From assembly GCA_963743015.1 (NCBI GenBank), contig CAVUOD010000014.1:124001-188000 (forward strand): a DNA stretch of 64,000 bases. The letters run 5' to 3'. Both the position numbers and the translations under genes were made by a program. The stretch is from CAVSRC01 sp963743015. Its GTDB lineage: Bacteria; Pseudomonadota; Alphaproteobacteria; Rhizobiales; Kaistiaceae. Below, piece after piece: positions 56,061 to 63,919 of the stretch (the first letter of the stretch is position 1; each line of letters starts with the position of its first letter). Under the pieces are notes generated by a model, which saw only the letters and a list, made by a program, of their open reading frames with translations, was not told the DNA's origin and ran no database searches.

Positions 56061-56963
56061 TCATCGGGACAAGAACGCGTCGATCACCGCCGCCATCACG
56101 GTCTCGGCAGCGCGGTCGGCGCCGTCGTCGCATTTGAGCGCGATGCCCAGTCCCAGTTCCGGCAACGCGCCGCAGAAGACACCTTCGGCGCCGGTCTTGA
56201 CGAAGACACGGGCCGGCAGAGCCGCCATCACGTCGGTGCAGAAGCGACCGGTTCCGGCGACCATGAAGGGCTCGGCCATGCAGGCATCGGCCAGACGGCG
56301 GGCGGCGGCGGCGCGCGCCGGTGACAGGCCTTCGCCGGTGATGAAGCGGGCGAAGGCAAGCGCCAGCGCCGCGATGGGGATCGCATAGGTCGGGATCGAG
56401 CAGCCGTCGACGCCGCGCACCTCCGGCCCGAGGCTGGTGCCGGTCATCTCCGCCAGCGTCGCGGTGATCTCGCGCATCGCCGGATGGTCGGGCGTCACGT
56501 AGCCTCGCGGGTCGAGGCCGCGATGGCAGGCCAGGCAGATGAAGCCGGCATGCTTGCCGGAGCAGTTGTTGCACAACGGGCCCGGCGCGATGCCGGCGCG
56601 GACGAGCGCTTGCGCAGCGGCCCGCGCCGTCGGTATCTGGGCGCCGCATTCGAGATCGGCCTCGCCCCTGCCCGCCTTTGCCAGCATCGCCGCGGCGGTC
56701 TCGACATGGCGCGGCTCGGCATTGTGCGAGGAACAGGCAAGCGCCAGTTCGGCATTGCCGAAGCCATAGCGGTCGGCGGCGCCGCTTTCGACCAGCGGCA
56801 GGGCCTGCAGGGCCTTGACCGCCGAGCGCGGGAAGATGCGCTGCCCGACATCGCCAATCGCGGCCCGCACCTGTCCCTTGGCATCGACCACGGCGATGGC
56901 GCCGCGATGAACGCTCTCGACCAGCGTGCCGCGGGTGACTTCGACAAGGATCGGATTGGTCAT
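56061..56963 (-). CDS. L-asparaginase, Rhizobium etli type II (AnsA-like); probable C-terminal frameshift
   Basis: As given, 300 residues. Family motifs: ACSSHNAEPRHVETAA, CNNCSGKHAGFICLA and AGTGRFCTDVMAALP, which match the R. etli asparaginase II family (distinct from E. coli asparaginases). It hydrolyses asparagine to aspartate and ammonia. The frame stops early after AAVIDAFLSR; one missing base near 56067 would continue it as PMSPAERERMAPRL and RRGATVGVVRPVARLVES to 55915, giving about 349 residues, nearer the family length. Its ATG overlaps the aminotransferase stop as reconstructed. Confidence 0.9.
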   Translation of the reverse strand: MTNPILVEVTRGTLVESVHRGAIAVVDAKGQVRAAIGDVGQRIFPRSAVKALQALPLVESGAADRYGFGNAELALACSSHNAEPRHVETAAAMLAKAGRGEADLECGAQIPTARAAAQALVRAGIAPGPLCNNCSGKHAGFICLACHRGLDPRGYVTPDHPAMREITATLAEMTGTSLGPEVRGVDGCSIPTYAIPIAALALAFARFITGEGLSPARAAAARRLADACMAEPFMVAGTGRFCTDVMAALPARVFVKTGAEGVFCGALPELGLGIALKCDDGADRAAETVMAAVIDAFLSR

Positions 56964-56987
56964 GCGGAAAGCCAGGATTTGAGGCGG

Positions 56988-58121
56988 TCAACAGCGCTGA
57001 TCGAGAACCTCGTCGCGCTTGGAAAAACAGAAGCGGACGAAATGGCTTGGGGCCTCGGCGTCGTAGAAGGCGGACATCGGCACGGCGGCAACGCCGGCTT
57101 CCAGCGTCATGCGCTTGCAGAGATCGGCGTCGTCCTCGTTGAGGCGGAGCGGCGAGACATCGGCGGTGATGAAATAGGTGCCGGCGCAGGGCGCAACGCC
57201 GAAGCCGAGCCCGGCGATGCCGGCGGCGAAGCGGTCGCGCTTCTTCTCCAGCTCGCCTGACAGGCTGTCGTAATAATCGTCGCCCTTGGCGAGCCCGAAG
57301 GCGACCGCCTTCTGCAGGTTGGGCGGCGTGGTGAAGGTGGTGAACTGGTGCGCCTTGGTGATCGGTTCCAGCAGATGCGGCGGCGCGGTGACATAGCCGA
57401 CCTTCCAGCCGGTGAGCGAGAAGGTTTTCCCCGCCGAGCCGATGCGCACCGAGCGCTCGCGCATGCCCGGCAGCGTCATCAGCGGAATATGGCGGGCACG
57501 ATCGAAGAGGATGTGCTCGTAGACCTCGTCGCAGATGGCGACGGCATCATGGGCGATGCACAGCTCGGCGATCAGCGACAGCTCCTCGCGGGTGAAGACC
57601 TTGGCCGCCGGGTTCATCGGGTTGTTGATGAGGATCGCCTTGGTCCTTGGGCCGAAGGCGGCGGCCAGGGCGTCGCGATCGAGCCTCCAGTCGGGCGGCG
57701 TGATGCGCACCAGCCGCGGGATGCCGCCCGCCCGGCGGACCAGCGGCAGGTAGCAGTCGTAGAGCGGCTCGATCAGCACCACCTCGTCGCCCGGCACGAT
57801 CAGGCCGGCCATGCAGTCGGACAGCGCCTCGGTGGCGCCGGAGGTGACCAGCACCTCGTGGGCCCAGTCGATGTCGAGACCGTAGAAGCGCCGGTTGGCG
57901 TCCGCCACCGCCTGGCGCAGCTCGCCGAGGCCCATCATCGGCGGATACTGGTTGAGCCCCGCGACGAGCTCCTGCGCGGCGACCTGCTTGACGTCGGCGG
58001 GGCCGTCGACGTCCGGAAATCCCTGGCCGAGATTGATCGCGTTCTGCTCGATGGCAAGCCGCGACATGACCTCGAAGATGGTCATCGGCAGGCCGGTATA
58101 GATCGGATTGGTGGATTTCAC
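56988..58121 (-). CDS. PLP-dependent aminotransferase class I/II; likely short C-terminal frameshift
   Basis: About 377 residues, fold-type I. Motifs: INLGQGFPDVDGP near the start, LINNPMNPAAKVFT with the Asn, AICDEVYEHI with the Asp and Tyr, and SAGKTFSLTGWKVGY with the PLP lysine, similar to methionine/aromatic aminotransferases of the YbdL type. The GTG at 58121 is used because GGAGGAG precedes it. The C-terminus as given ends FSKRDEVLDQRC; removing one base at about 57000 continues it SAVDRLKSWLSA and stops at 56960, overlapping the asparaginase start (ATGA). Together they suggest amino-acid nitrogen metabolism. Confidence 0.88.
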   Translation of the reverse strand: MKSTNPIYTGLPMTIFEVMSRLAIEQNAINLGQGFPDVDGPADVKQVAAQELVAGLNQYPPMMGLGELRQAVADANRRFYGLDIDWAHEVLVTSGATEALSDCMAGLIVPGDEVVLIEPLYDCYLPLVRRAGGIPRLVRITPPDWRLDRDALAAAFGPRTKAILINNPMNPAAKVFTREELSLIAELCIAHDAVAICDEVYEHILFDRARHIPLMTLPGMRERSVRIGSAGKTFSLTGWKVGYVTAPPHLLEPITKAHQFTTFTTPPNLQKAVAFGLAKGDDYYDSLSGELEKKRDRFAAGIAGLGFGVAPCAGTYFITADVSPLRLNEDDADLCKRMTLEAGVAAVPMSAFYDAEAPSHFVRFCFSKRDEVLDQRC

Positions 58122-58213
58122 GGGCGCTCCTCCGCGCGCGGGCCGACGGACCGTAGAGCCTTTGCAGGCGGGATGAAACCGGATCCGTTTTTTGACCAAA
58201 AAGACAATTCTTT

Positions 58214-58227
58214 TTGACCTGCATCAA
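58214..58227. promoter_or_regulatory. FNR/CRP-type operator TTGAC-N4-ATCAA
   Basis: TTGACCTGCATCAA differs by one base from the TTGAT-N4-ATCAA consensus of FNR, FixK, Anr and NnrR-type regulators. The centre is about 51 bases before ATG 58272 on the plus strand and about 100 bases before the aminotransferase GTG on the minus strand. It could give oxygen or nitric-oxide control. There is a run of T and A (TTTTTTGACCAAAAAG) just upstream. Confidence 0.55.
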
Positions 58228-58271
58228 GGTCGCGACGAAATTCTTTGGCAGTGATGCCGGCGCTTCAGGGG

Positions 58272-58469
58272 ATGGCATCGGCCCTGCCAGCCGATGCTGC
58301 AATTGTCGTTTCGGGGATCGTTGTCGCCATCGCTGACTTCGCTGTGATGCTCGCCTGGAAAGATTGCCAGGTCCACCGGAGCGCACAGGATTCATGCGCG
58401 GGCTTGCCTGAATACCCCGAACGGCCCGGCGCCGCCGCGCGCATATGCGTTGTGCTGCCCGACTGCTGA
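58272..58469 (+). CDS. small single-helix membrane protein (65 aa)
   Basis: The frame begins MASALPADAAIVVSG and continues IVVAIADFAVMLAWKDCQVH, a membrane helix framed by short polar ends, then a polar tail of about 30 residues. The pattern (N-terminal ALPAD, one helix, then an aromatic/charged junction) resembles short conserved membrane proteins of Hyphomicrobiales, but I cannot name a family. It follows an FNR-type box at a fitting distance. The polar tail looks longer than expected and might be frame-altered. Confidence 0.5.
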   Translation: MASALPADAAIVVSGIVVAIADFAVMLAWKDCQVHRSAQDSCAGLPEYPERPGAAARICVVLPDC

Positions 58470-58608
58470 CGATTGCCGAGCGCGTCCGCGTTCCCGTCAC
58501 AAAAAGAGGCCAAAAAGGCCCAGCAGAATTATGTGCCGGCCATCGAAATGGCCGCGGCAGGTAATGCGGCAAGCGCAAGCTGCCGCCAGGGCGATAAAGA
58601 TAGATCGT

Positions 58609-58620
58609 AAGATATATCTT
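58609..58620. promoter_or_regulatory. perfect 12-bp palindrome AAGATATATCTT, putative operator
   Basis: AAGATATATCTT is completely self-complementary and A+T-only at its centre, within a 342-base gap (58470-58811) that otherwise holds one short ORF. It lies about 190 bases before the RND adaptor start and 58 bases before a short ORF with a strong Shine-Dalgarno. PadR-type regulators are often linked with such sequences; I have no direct proof here. Confidence 0.45.
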
Positions 58621-58677
58621 GACGCCATCTTGGCGCGAGCGTACGTGTGTCGCACGATATAGAAGAGGAGGCCCTTC

Positions 58678-58806
58678 ATGCGTTGTCATCAGGTCTCTGG
58701 GTCGCCGTCGCGCCCCTCTTCCAATTGGCTTTTGCATCGTTATATGGGCTCTACCTGCGCCGCTCTGCGGCGGCGGCGAGCTTCTCCTCTGGCGTTGGAT
58801 GGGTGA
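58678..58806 (+). CDS. short ORF (42 aa) ahead of the RND adaptor, possible leader peptide or remnant
   Basis: AAGAGGAGG sits seven bases before ATG 58678, one of the strongest ribosome-binding sites in the window. The product begins MRCHQVSGSPSRPSS, is Arg/Ser-rich and ends at 58806, six bases before the adaptor ATG at 58812. I recognise no family. It may be a leader, a remnant of a regulator, or a chance ORF. Confidence 0.35.
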   Translation: MRCHQVSGSPSRPSSNWLLHRYMGSTCAALRRRRASPLALDG

Positions 58807-58811
58807 CGCTG

Positions 58812-59918
58812 ATGGCCTCTGGATTGCTCAAGCCGAGCCGCATCATTGCGGTCGGCCTCGTGATTGCGACCGTTCTGTGGATCGGTTCGGGCGTTCTCAC
58901 CAGCGATTCCACCGCCGGTGAAGGCGGTGGCAAGGAAACGCCGACGGTTCCGGTGCAGAAGGTTGGCGTGACCCCAGCCGCGCCGGAACTGCACCGGCGC
59001 TACGTCACGCTGTCCTGCGTGACCCAGGCCGACCACAAGGCTTCGGCGACCGCGCGCGGCGCCGGCGTGCTGCTCGGCGTTGCGGTCAGCCGCGGCGACA
59101 TGGTCAAGGCCGGCACCGTCATCGCCCGCATTTCCGACGAGGGCCGCCAGGCGGCGGTCGATCAGGCGCAGGCGCTGCTCGACCAGCGCCAGGCCGAATA
59201 CACCGCCAACAAGCGGCTGATCGACCGGGGCGACCAGCCGCGCAACAATCTGACGGCGCTGGAAGCGGCGGTCGCCGGGGCCAAGGCAGCGCTGGCCGCG
59301 GCCACGGCCGAACTCGACAAGGTCGAAATCCGCGCACCGATCGACGGCAAGGTCGATCGCGTGCCGGTGCAGGTCGGCCAGGCCGTGCAGATCGGCACCG
59401 AGATCGCCGAGATCGTCGATCCCGACCCGATGCTCGCGATCGGCGCGGTGAGCGAAGCGCGGCGGGCGAGCGTCAAGGCCGGCCAGGACGCGACCGTGCG
59501 CTTCATCGACAATTCGAGGGTGACCGGCAAGGTCAGCTTCGTCAGCCTCAGCGCCGATACCGCCACGCGCACCTATCGCGTCGAAACGCGCATGGACAAT
59601 CCGCAAGCGCTCATCGCCGACGGCGTGACCTGCGAAATGGTCGTCGAATTCGGCGCGGTCAACGCAGTCGCGGTGCCCCGTTCGGCGATCGTCTTCTCCG
59701 ATGACGGCCGCCTCGGCGTGCGCATCGCCGACGCCGAAAGCCGGGCGCAATTCGTGCCGGTCGAGGTCGTCGACGACGCCATTGACGTCATATGGCTGAC
59801 CGGCATCGACAGGGCGTCGCGGGTGATCGTCGTCGGCCAGGATTTCGTGAAGGACGGCGATCTCGTCCAGGCGGTTTCGGCGGCCGAGGCCGACCGCAAG
59901 ACGGAGCCGCCCGCGTGA
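58812..59918 (+). CDS. RND membrane-fusion protein (second system)
   Basis: A 368-residue periplasmic adaptor. The start MASGLLKPSRIIAVGLVIAT leads into a membrane anchor and a periplasmic domain with lipoyl halves (GAGVLLGVAVSRGDMVKAG; VEIRAPIDGKVDRVPVQVG) flanking a helical hairpin (about residues 115-165). The stop overlaps the GTG of the RND permease by four bases (GTGA). Unlike the first adaptor, it is plus-strand and is followed by a permease of a different branch. GTG 58803 is an alternative start. Confidence 0.88.
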   Translation: MASGLLKPSRIIAVGLVIATVLWIGSGVLTSDSTAGEGGGKETPTVPVQKVGVTPAAPELHRRYVTLSCVTQADHKASATARGAGVLLGVAVSRGDMVKAGTVIARISDEGRQAAVDQAQALLDQRQAEYTANKRLIDRGDQPRNNLTALEAAVAGAKAALAAATAELDKVEIRAPIDGKVDRVPVQVGQAVQIGTEIAEIVDPDPMLAIGAVSEARRASVKAGQDATVRFIDNSRVTGKVSFVSLSADTATRTYRVETRMDNPQALIADGVTCEMVVEFGAVNAVAVPRSAIVFSDDGRLGVRIADAESRAQFVPVEVVDDAIDVIWLTGIDRASRVIVVGQDFVKDGDLVQAVSAAEADRKTEPPA

Positions 59919-62900
59919 GGCGCATCGTCGAAATCGCCATCGACCGCTGGCGGCTGACGCTGGCGGTCCTCGCCTTCCTGCTTATCGCGGGAGCCGTTGC
60001 CTATCAGGCGATCCCCAAGGAATCGAGCCCGGACGTCACGATTCCGATCATCTATGTCCAGCTGTCGCAGCGCGGCATCTCGCCGGAGGATTCCGAACGG
60101 CTGCTGGTCAAGCCGGTCGAGACCGCGCTCAAGGCGGTCGGCAACGTCAAGGAGATGCGCGCCGCAGCCTACGAAGGTGGCGGCTATGTGCTGCTCGAAT
60201 TCGAGGCCGGCTTCGACGAGAACGTGGCGCTGCAGGACGTGCGCGCCAAGGTCGACGACGCCAAGAGCGACCTGCCGGCGGACGCCGACGAACCGAGCGT
60301 GCACGAGGTCAATCTCAGCCTGTTCCCGGTGGTCGTGGTGACGCTTTCGGGTGAGCTTTCCGAGCGCACGCTGACCACCATCGCGCAACAGGCGCAGGAC
60401 ACTATCGAACAGGTGCCGGGCGTGCTTTCGGCAACGCTGCAGGGCACGCGCGACGAGGTCGTCGAAATCATCGCCGAGCCGATGCTGCTGAAGAGCTACG
60501 GCGTGTCGCTCGACCAGTTCGTCGGCGCCGCCGCCGCCGGCAACAGCCTGGTGGCGGCCGGCGCACTGGAAGGGGCGCAGGGCCGTTTCGCGGTCAAGGT
60601 GCCGGCGCTGATCGAGACGCCGGAGGACGTGCTCGACATTCCCGTGGCCACCTCGAACGCGGCTACAGTGACGCTCGGCGATGTCGCCACCATCAAGCCG
60701 ACCTTCCGCGACGCCACCTCGGTGACCCGCGTCAACGGCCACCCGGCGATCGCCATCGAGGTGGCCAAGCGCGCCGGCGCCAACCTCATCGACACGGTCG
60801 CCGGGGTGAAGAAGGCGATCGCGGCAGCGCAGAAGCAGTGGCCGGGCAATCTCAAGGTCGAATTCCTGCAGGATCAGTCGACCTTCATCACCGAAATGCT
60901 CGACGAGTTGCAGAACAGCGTCATCACCGCCGTCGTCCTGGTCTCGGTCATCATCCTGTTCTTCCTCGGCGGGCGCGCCTCGCTGTTCATCGGCATCGCC
61001 ATCCCCTTCTCCTTCCTGGTCGGCATCCTTGGCCTCAGCCTCGCCGGGCTGACGGTGAATATCATCGTGCTTTTCAGCCTGATCCTTGCCGTCGGCATGC
61101 TGGTTGACGATGCCATCATCGTGTCGGAATTCGCCGAGCGGCGCATGAGCGAGGGGATGAAGCCGAAGGATGCCTATGCCTTCGCCGCCCACCGCATGAC
61201 CGGCCCGGTGGTGGCGGCGACGCTGACCCGCATCGCGGCCTTCTCGCCCCTGCTCTTCTGGCCGGGCATCGTCGGCCAGTTCATGGGCTACCTGCCGATG
61301 ACGCTGATCGCGACGCTATCGTGCTCGCTGGTTGCGGCGCTGATCTTCACGCCGACGCTGGGCGCGCTGATCGGCAAGTCCGATGTGGTGCATCACGACG
61401 TGGCGCGGCGCGACGGCCCCTACATCAGGACCGTGCGGCTGGCGGTGCATCATCCCGGCATCACCATCCTGCTCGCCTTCGCGCTGCTGATCGGCGTGCC
61501 GGTGCTCTACGGCAAGATCGGCAAGGGCGTGGAATTCTTCCCCAATATCGAACCCGATCAGGGCGTCGTGCTGGTCCATGCGCGCGGCAACCTTTCGCTG
61601 GCCGAGAAGGACCGGCTGGTGCGCGCGGTCGAGGCGCGCATCCTGCCGATGAAGGAGCTGTCGAGCGTCTACGCGCGCTCCGGCGAGATGGGGCGCGGTT
61701 CGTCGGACATCACCGAGGACGTGATCGGCCAAATTCAGTTCGAGTTCGTCAACTGGCAGGAGCGCCGGCCGGCTTCGGCGATCATGAACGACATCCGCGA
61801 CAGGACGGCCGACATTCCCGGCATCAAGGTCGAGGTGCGGGCACCCGACAACGGCCCGCCGACCGGCAAGCCGATCCAGGTGCAGCTGTCCAGCGACCAC
61901 CCGGAGGCGCTGCGCACGGCGGCGCTTGAGGTTGCCGGCGAACTCGCCAAGAGCCCTGAGATCCGCGACCTCGACAACGGCCTGCCGATCCCCGGCATCG
62001 ACTGGCGGCTGGAGATCGACAAGGCGGAAGCCGCCAAATACGGCATCGGCGTCGGCTCGGTCGGCGCGGTCGTGCAGCTCGTCACCAACGGCCTCAAGAT
62101 CACCGACTATCGGCCGCAGACCAGCGACAAGCCGGTCGACATCATCCTGCGCGTGCCCGAGGACCGGCGCACGCTGGCCCAGCTCGACGAGTTGCGCGTG
62201 CAGACGTCGGCAGGCGCCGTGCCGATCGGCAACTTCATCAAGCGGGTGCCGGCCCTGTCGACCGGCATCATCCACCGCGTCGACGGCAAGCGCGTCATCA
62301 CGGTTACCGCCAACGTCGCCGACCAGACGCAGACGGCGGTCGTGCAGGAGGCGGTCAAGAAGGAACTCGCCAGGGCCGACTTCAAGGGCCTGGTGACGTG
62401 GAAGCTGAAGGGCTCGGACGAGGAACGGCAGAACGCCAGCGACTTCCTCAGCAAGGCCTTCGGCGCCGCTATCTTCCTGATCTTCGCGGTGCTGCTGGCG
62501 CAGTTCAACAAGCTGACCAGCGTCGCACTGGTGCTGTTCTCCATCATCCTGTCGACGATCGGCGTGTTCATCGGCGTGATGGTGATGGGCCAGACCTTCG
62601 GCGTGGTGATGACCGGCATCGGCATCATCGCGCTCGCCGGCATCGTGACCAACAACAACATCGTGCTGATCGATACCTACGACCGGCTGCGCCACGAGGG
62701 CGTGCCGGTCGAGGAAGCGATCATAAGGACCTGTCGCGAGCGTGCCCGTCCGGTGCTGCTGACGGCCGGCGCGGCGGTGCTCGGCGTGCTGCCGATCGCC
62801 TTCGGCATCAATGTCAACTTCGTGCATCGGGCGATCACCATCGGTGCGCCCTCGACCCAATGGTGGGTGCAGCTTTCCACGGCGATCGTGTTCGGCCTCA

Positions 62901-63100
62901 GCTTCGCGACCATCCTGACGCTGGTGGTGACGCCGGCGCAGCTTGCCTTCGTCGCCAAGATGGCGACGTGGCGGCAGCATCTGGTCTGGCGGTGGCGGGC
63001 GCGGGCGCGGAAAGTGGCCAGCGGCGGCGGGCTGGTGGCCTTCGCGCGCCGCAGCGGCAACGGAAACGGCAACGGAAACGGAAAGAGCAGGCAGGGCTGA
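59915..63100 (+). CDS. RND efflux permease, second type (1061 aa)
   Basis: A 1061-residue polytopic transporter. The GTG start (MRRIVEIAIDRWRLTLAVLAFL) overlaps the adaptor stop. Helix 4 has the proton-relay aspartates in VGMLVDDAIIVSEFAERRM; two periplasmic domains and 12 helices are as expected. Signatures AIPKESSPDVTIPIIYVQLS and KPVETALKAVGNVKEMRA put it nearer the CzcA/MexF-like alphaproteobacterial branch without the metal-binding residues that I could check. The end is a Gly-Asn repeat (GNGNGNGNG). Substrate unknown; an outer-membrane factor is not encoded nearby. Confidence 0.92.
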   Translation: MRRIVEIAIDRWRLTLAVLAFLLIAGAVAYQAIPKESSPDVTIPIIYVQLSQRGISPEDSERLLVKPVETALKAVGNVKEMRAAAYEGGGYVLLEFEAGFDENVALQDVRAKVDDAKSDLPADADEPSVHEVNLSLFPVVVVTLSGELSERTLTTIAQQAQDTIEQVPGVLSATLQGTRDEVVEIIAEPMLLKSYGVSLDQFVGAAAAGNSLVAAGALEGAQGRFAVKVPALIETPEDVLDIPVATSNAATVTLGDVATIKPTFRDATSVTRVNGHPAIAIEVAKRAGANLIDTVAGVKKAIAAAQKQWPGNLKVEFLQDQSTFITEMLDELQNSVITAVVLVSVIILFFLGGRASLFIGIAIPFSFLVGILGLSLAGLTVNIIVLFSLILAVGMLVDDAIIVSEFAERRMSEGMKPKDAYAFAAHRMTGPVVAATLTRIAAFSPLLFWPGIVGQFMGYLPMTLIATLSCSLVAALIFTPTLGALIGKSDVVHHDVARRDGPYIRTVRLAVHHPGITILLAFALLIGVPVLYGKIGKGVEFFPNIEPDQGVVLVHARGNLSLAEKDRLVRAVEARILPMKELSSVYARSGEMGRGSSDITEDVIGQIQFEFVNWQERRPASAIMNDIRDRTADIPGIKVEVRAPDNGPPTGKPIQVQLSSDHPEALRTAALEVAGELAKSPEIRDLDNGLPIPGIDWRLEIDKAEAAKYGIGVGSVGAVVQLVTNGLKITDYRPQTSDKPVDIILRVPEDRRTLAQLDELRVQTSAGAVPIGNFIKRVPALSTGIIHRVDGKRVITVTANVADQTQTAVVQEAVKKELARADFKGLVTWKLKGSDEERQNASDFLSKAFGAAIFLIFAVLLAQFNKLTSVALVLFSIILSTIGVFIGVMVMGQTFGVVMTGIGIIALAGIVTNNNIVLIDTYDRLRHEGVPVEEAIIRTCRERARPVLLTAGAAVLGVLPIAFGINVNFVHRAITIGAPSTQWWVQLSTAIVFGLSFATILTLVVTPAQLAFVAKMATWRQHLVWRWRARARKVASGGGLVAFARRSGNGNGNGNGKSRQG

Positions 63101-63173
63101 TCCGAGACGGCCCTGCTTTCATGGGTTCCCTCTCCCCGGCGGGGAGTGGTGGCAGAACCACGCGGGTAGCGGC

Positions 63174-63614
63174 TCAGCTTCCGGCGAGCTTCTTGCGGGT
63201 ATCGGGCGAGAGCGTCAGCAGCGAATCGATGGTCGCCGCCTGCGCCTTGCCCAGCATGGTGTCGAGCTCGGAGCGGATCGCGGCGAGCTTGGCGTCGATT
63301 GCCGCGCGATCGGGCGGCTCGGCGGCCAGCAGATTGCCGAGATCGGCGCGCAAGGCGTGCAGGCGCGCGATGTGTTGCCGCGCATCGGGCCGCTCGGCGG
63401 CGACCGCCGCCTCGACCTTGGCCATGGCGTCGGGCGGCAGGCGCTGGGCAAGCCAGCGCAGTTCGTAGCGCAACACCCCATGCCGATGGCCGTCCCTGTC
63501 CTTGTCGAAGCGGATCACGTCGGTGGCCGCCGCGCCGATGAAGAAGGCGTTCAGCGCCAGCGACAGGACAAGGCCGACGCCCAGCCAGCGCCGTCCATTG
63601 GCAGGTGCGCTCAT
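63174..63614 (-). CDS. CpxP/Spy-like periplasmic heavy-metal sensor (Metal_resist family)
   Basis: A 146-residue protein with an N-terminal anchor (LGVGLVLSLALNAFFIGAAA) and a helical periplasmic domain typical of the heavy-metal-resistance/Spy family (LAQRLPPDAMAKVEAAV, RADLGNLLAAEPPDRAAIDA). Its start overlaps the upstream membrane gene by four bases. In other Hyphomicrobiales it is commonly the third gene after an ECF sigma factor and a small membrane protein, as here. Confidence 0.83.
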   Translation of the reverse strand: MSAPANGRRWLGVGLVLSLALNAFFIGAAATDVIRFDKDRDGHRHGVLRYELRWLAQRLPPDAMAKVEAAVAAERPDARQHIARLHALRADLGNLLAAEPPDRAAIDAKLAAIRSELDTMLGKAQAATIDSLLTLSPDTRKKLAGS

Positions 63615-63919
63615 CGCTGATCCACCACGGCCGGCCCGAAGACCAGCGGATCCATCACGACGACCTCCTGGCCGCCGGTGCGGGCGCCGACAAAGGCGAG
63701 ATCGGCGAGGCTGCCGAGCCCGGCGGCGATGATGAGGGCCGCGGCAATGGCGAACCAGACGCCGCGGCGGACCGGGCGGCGGGCGATGCGCGCCATGACG
63801 CGCCTGGTCACGCGGTCGACGGCGGCGGAGGCCGCGATCTCGCGGTCGAGCGCTTCAGCGGCGCGCGCCAGGCCGGCATCGAGGGCTTCTTCCGGGATGA
63901 TCGGGGTGTCACCGGTCAT
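63611..63919 (-). CDS. single-helix membrane protein, anti-sigma-factor-like
   Basis: A 102-residue protein: a helical cytoplasmic N-terminal region (MTGDTPIIPEEALDAGLARA, AEALDREIAASAAVDRVTRR), one membrane helix (GVWFAIAAALIIAAGLG) and a short periplasmic tail. Its position between an ECF sigma and a CpxP-like sensor suggests an anti-sigma factor, but it has no cysteine and no zinc-binding anti-sigma motif. Overlaps both neighbours by four bases. Confidence 0.65.
   Translation of the reverse strand: MTGDTPIIPEEALDAGLARAAEALDREIAASAAVDRVTRRVMARIARRPVRRGVWFAIAAALIIAAGLGSLADLAFVGARTGGQEVVVMDPLVFGPAVVDQR

Noticed and set aside
58647..58812. Extended N-terminus for the second RND adaptor from GTG 58647
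   Set aside because: The extra segment is not typical of adaptor proteins. The MASGLLKPSR start gives a normal membrane anchor. The upstream stretch instead has a separate ORF with a strong Shine-Dalgarno.
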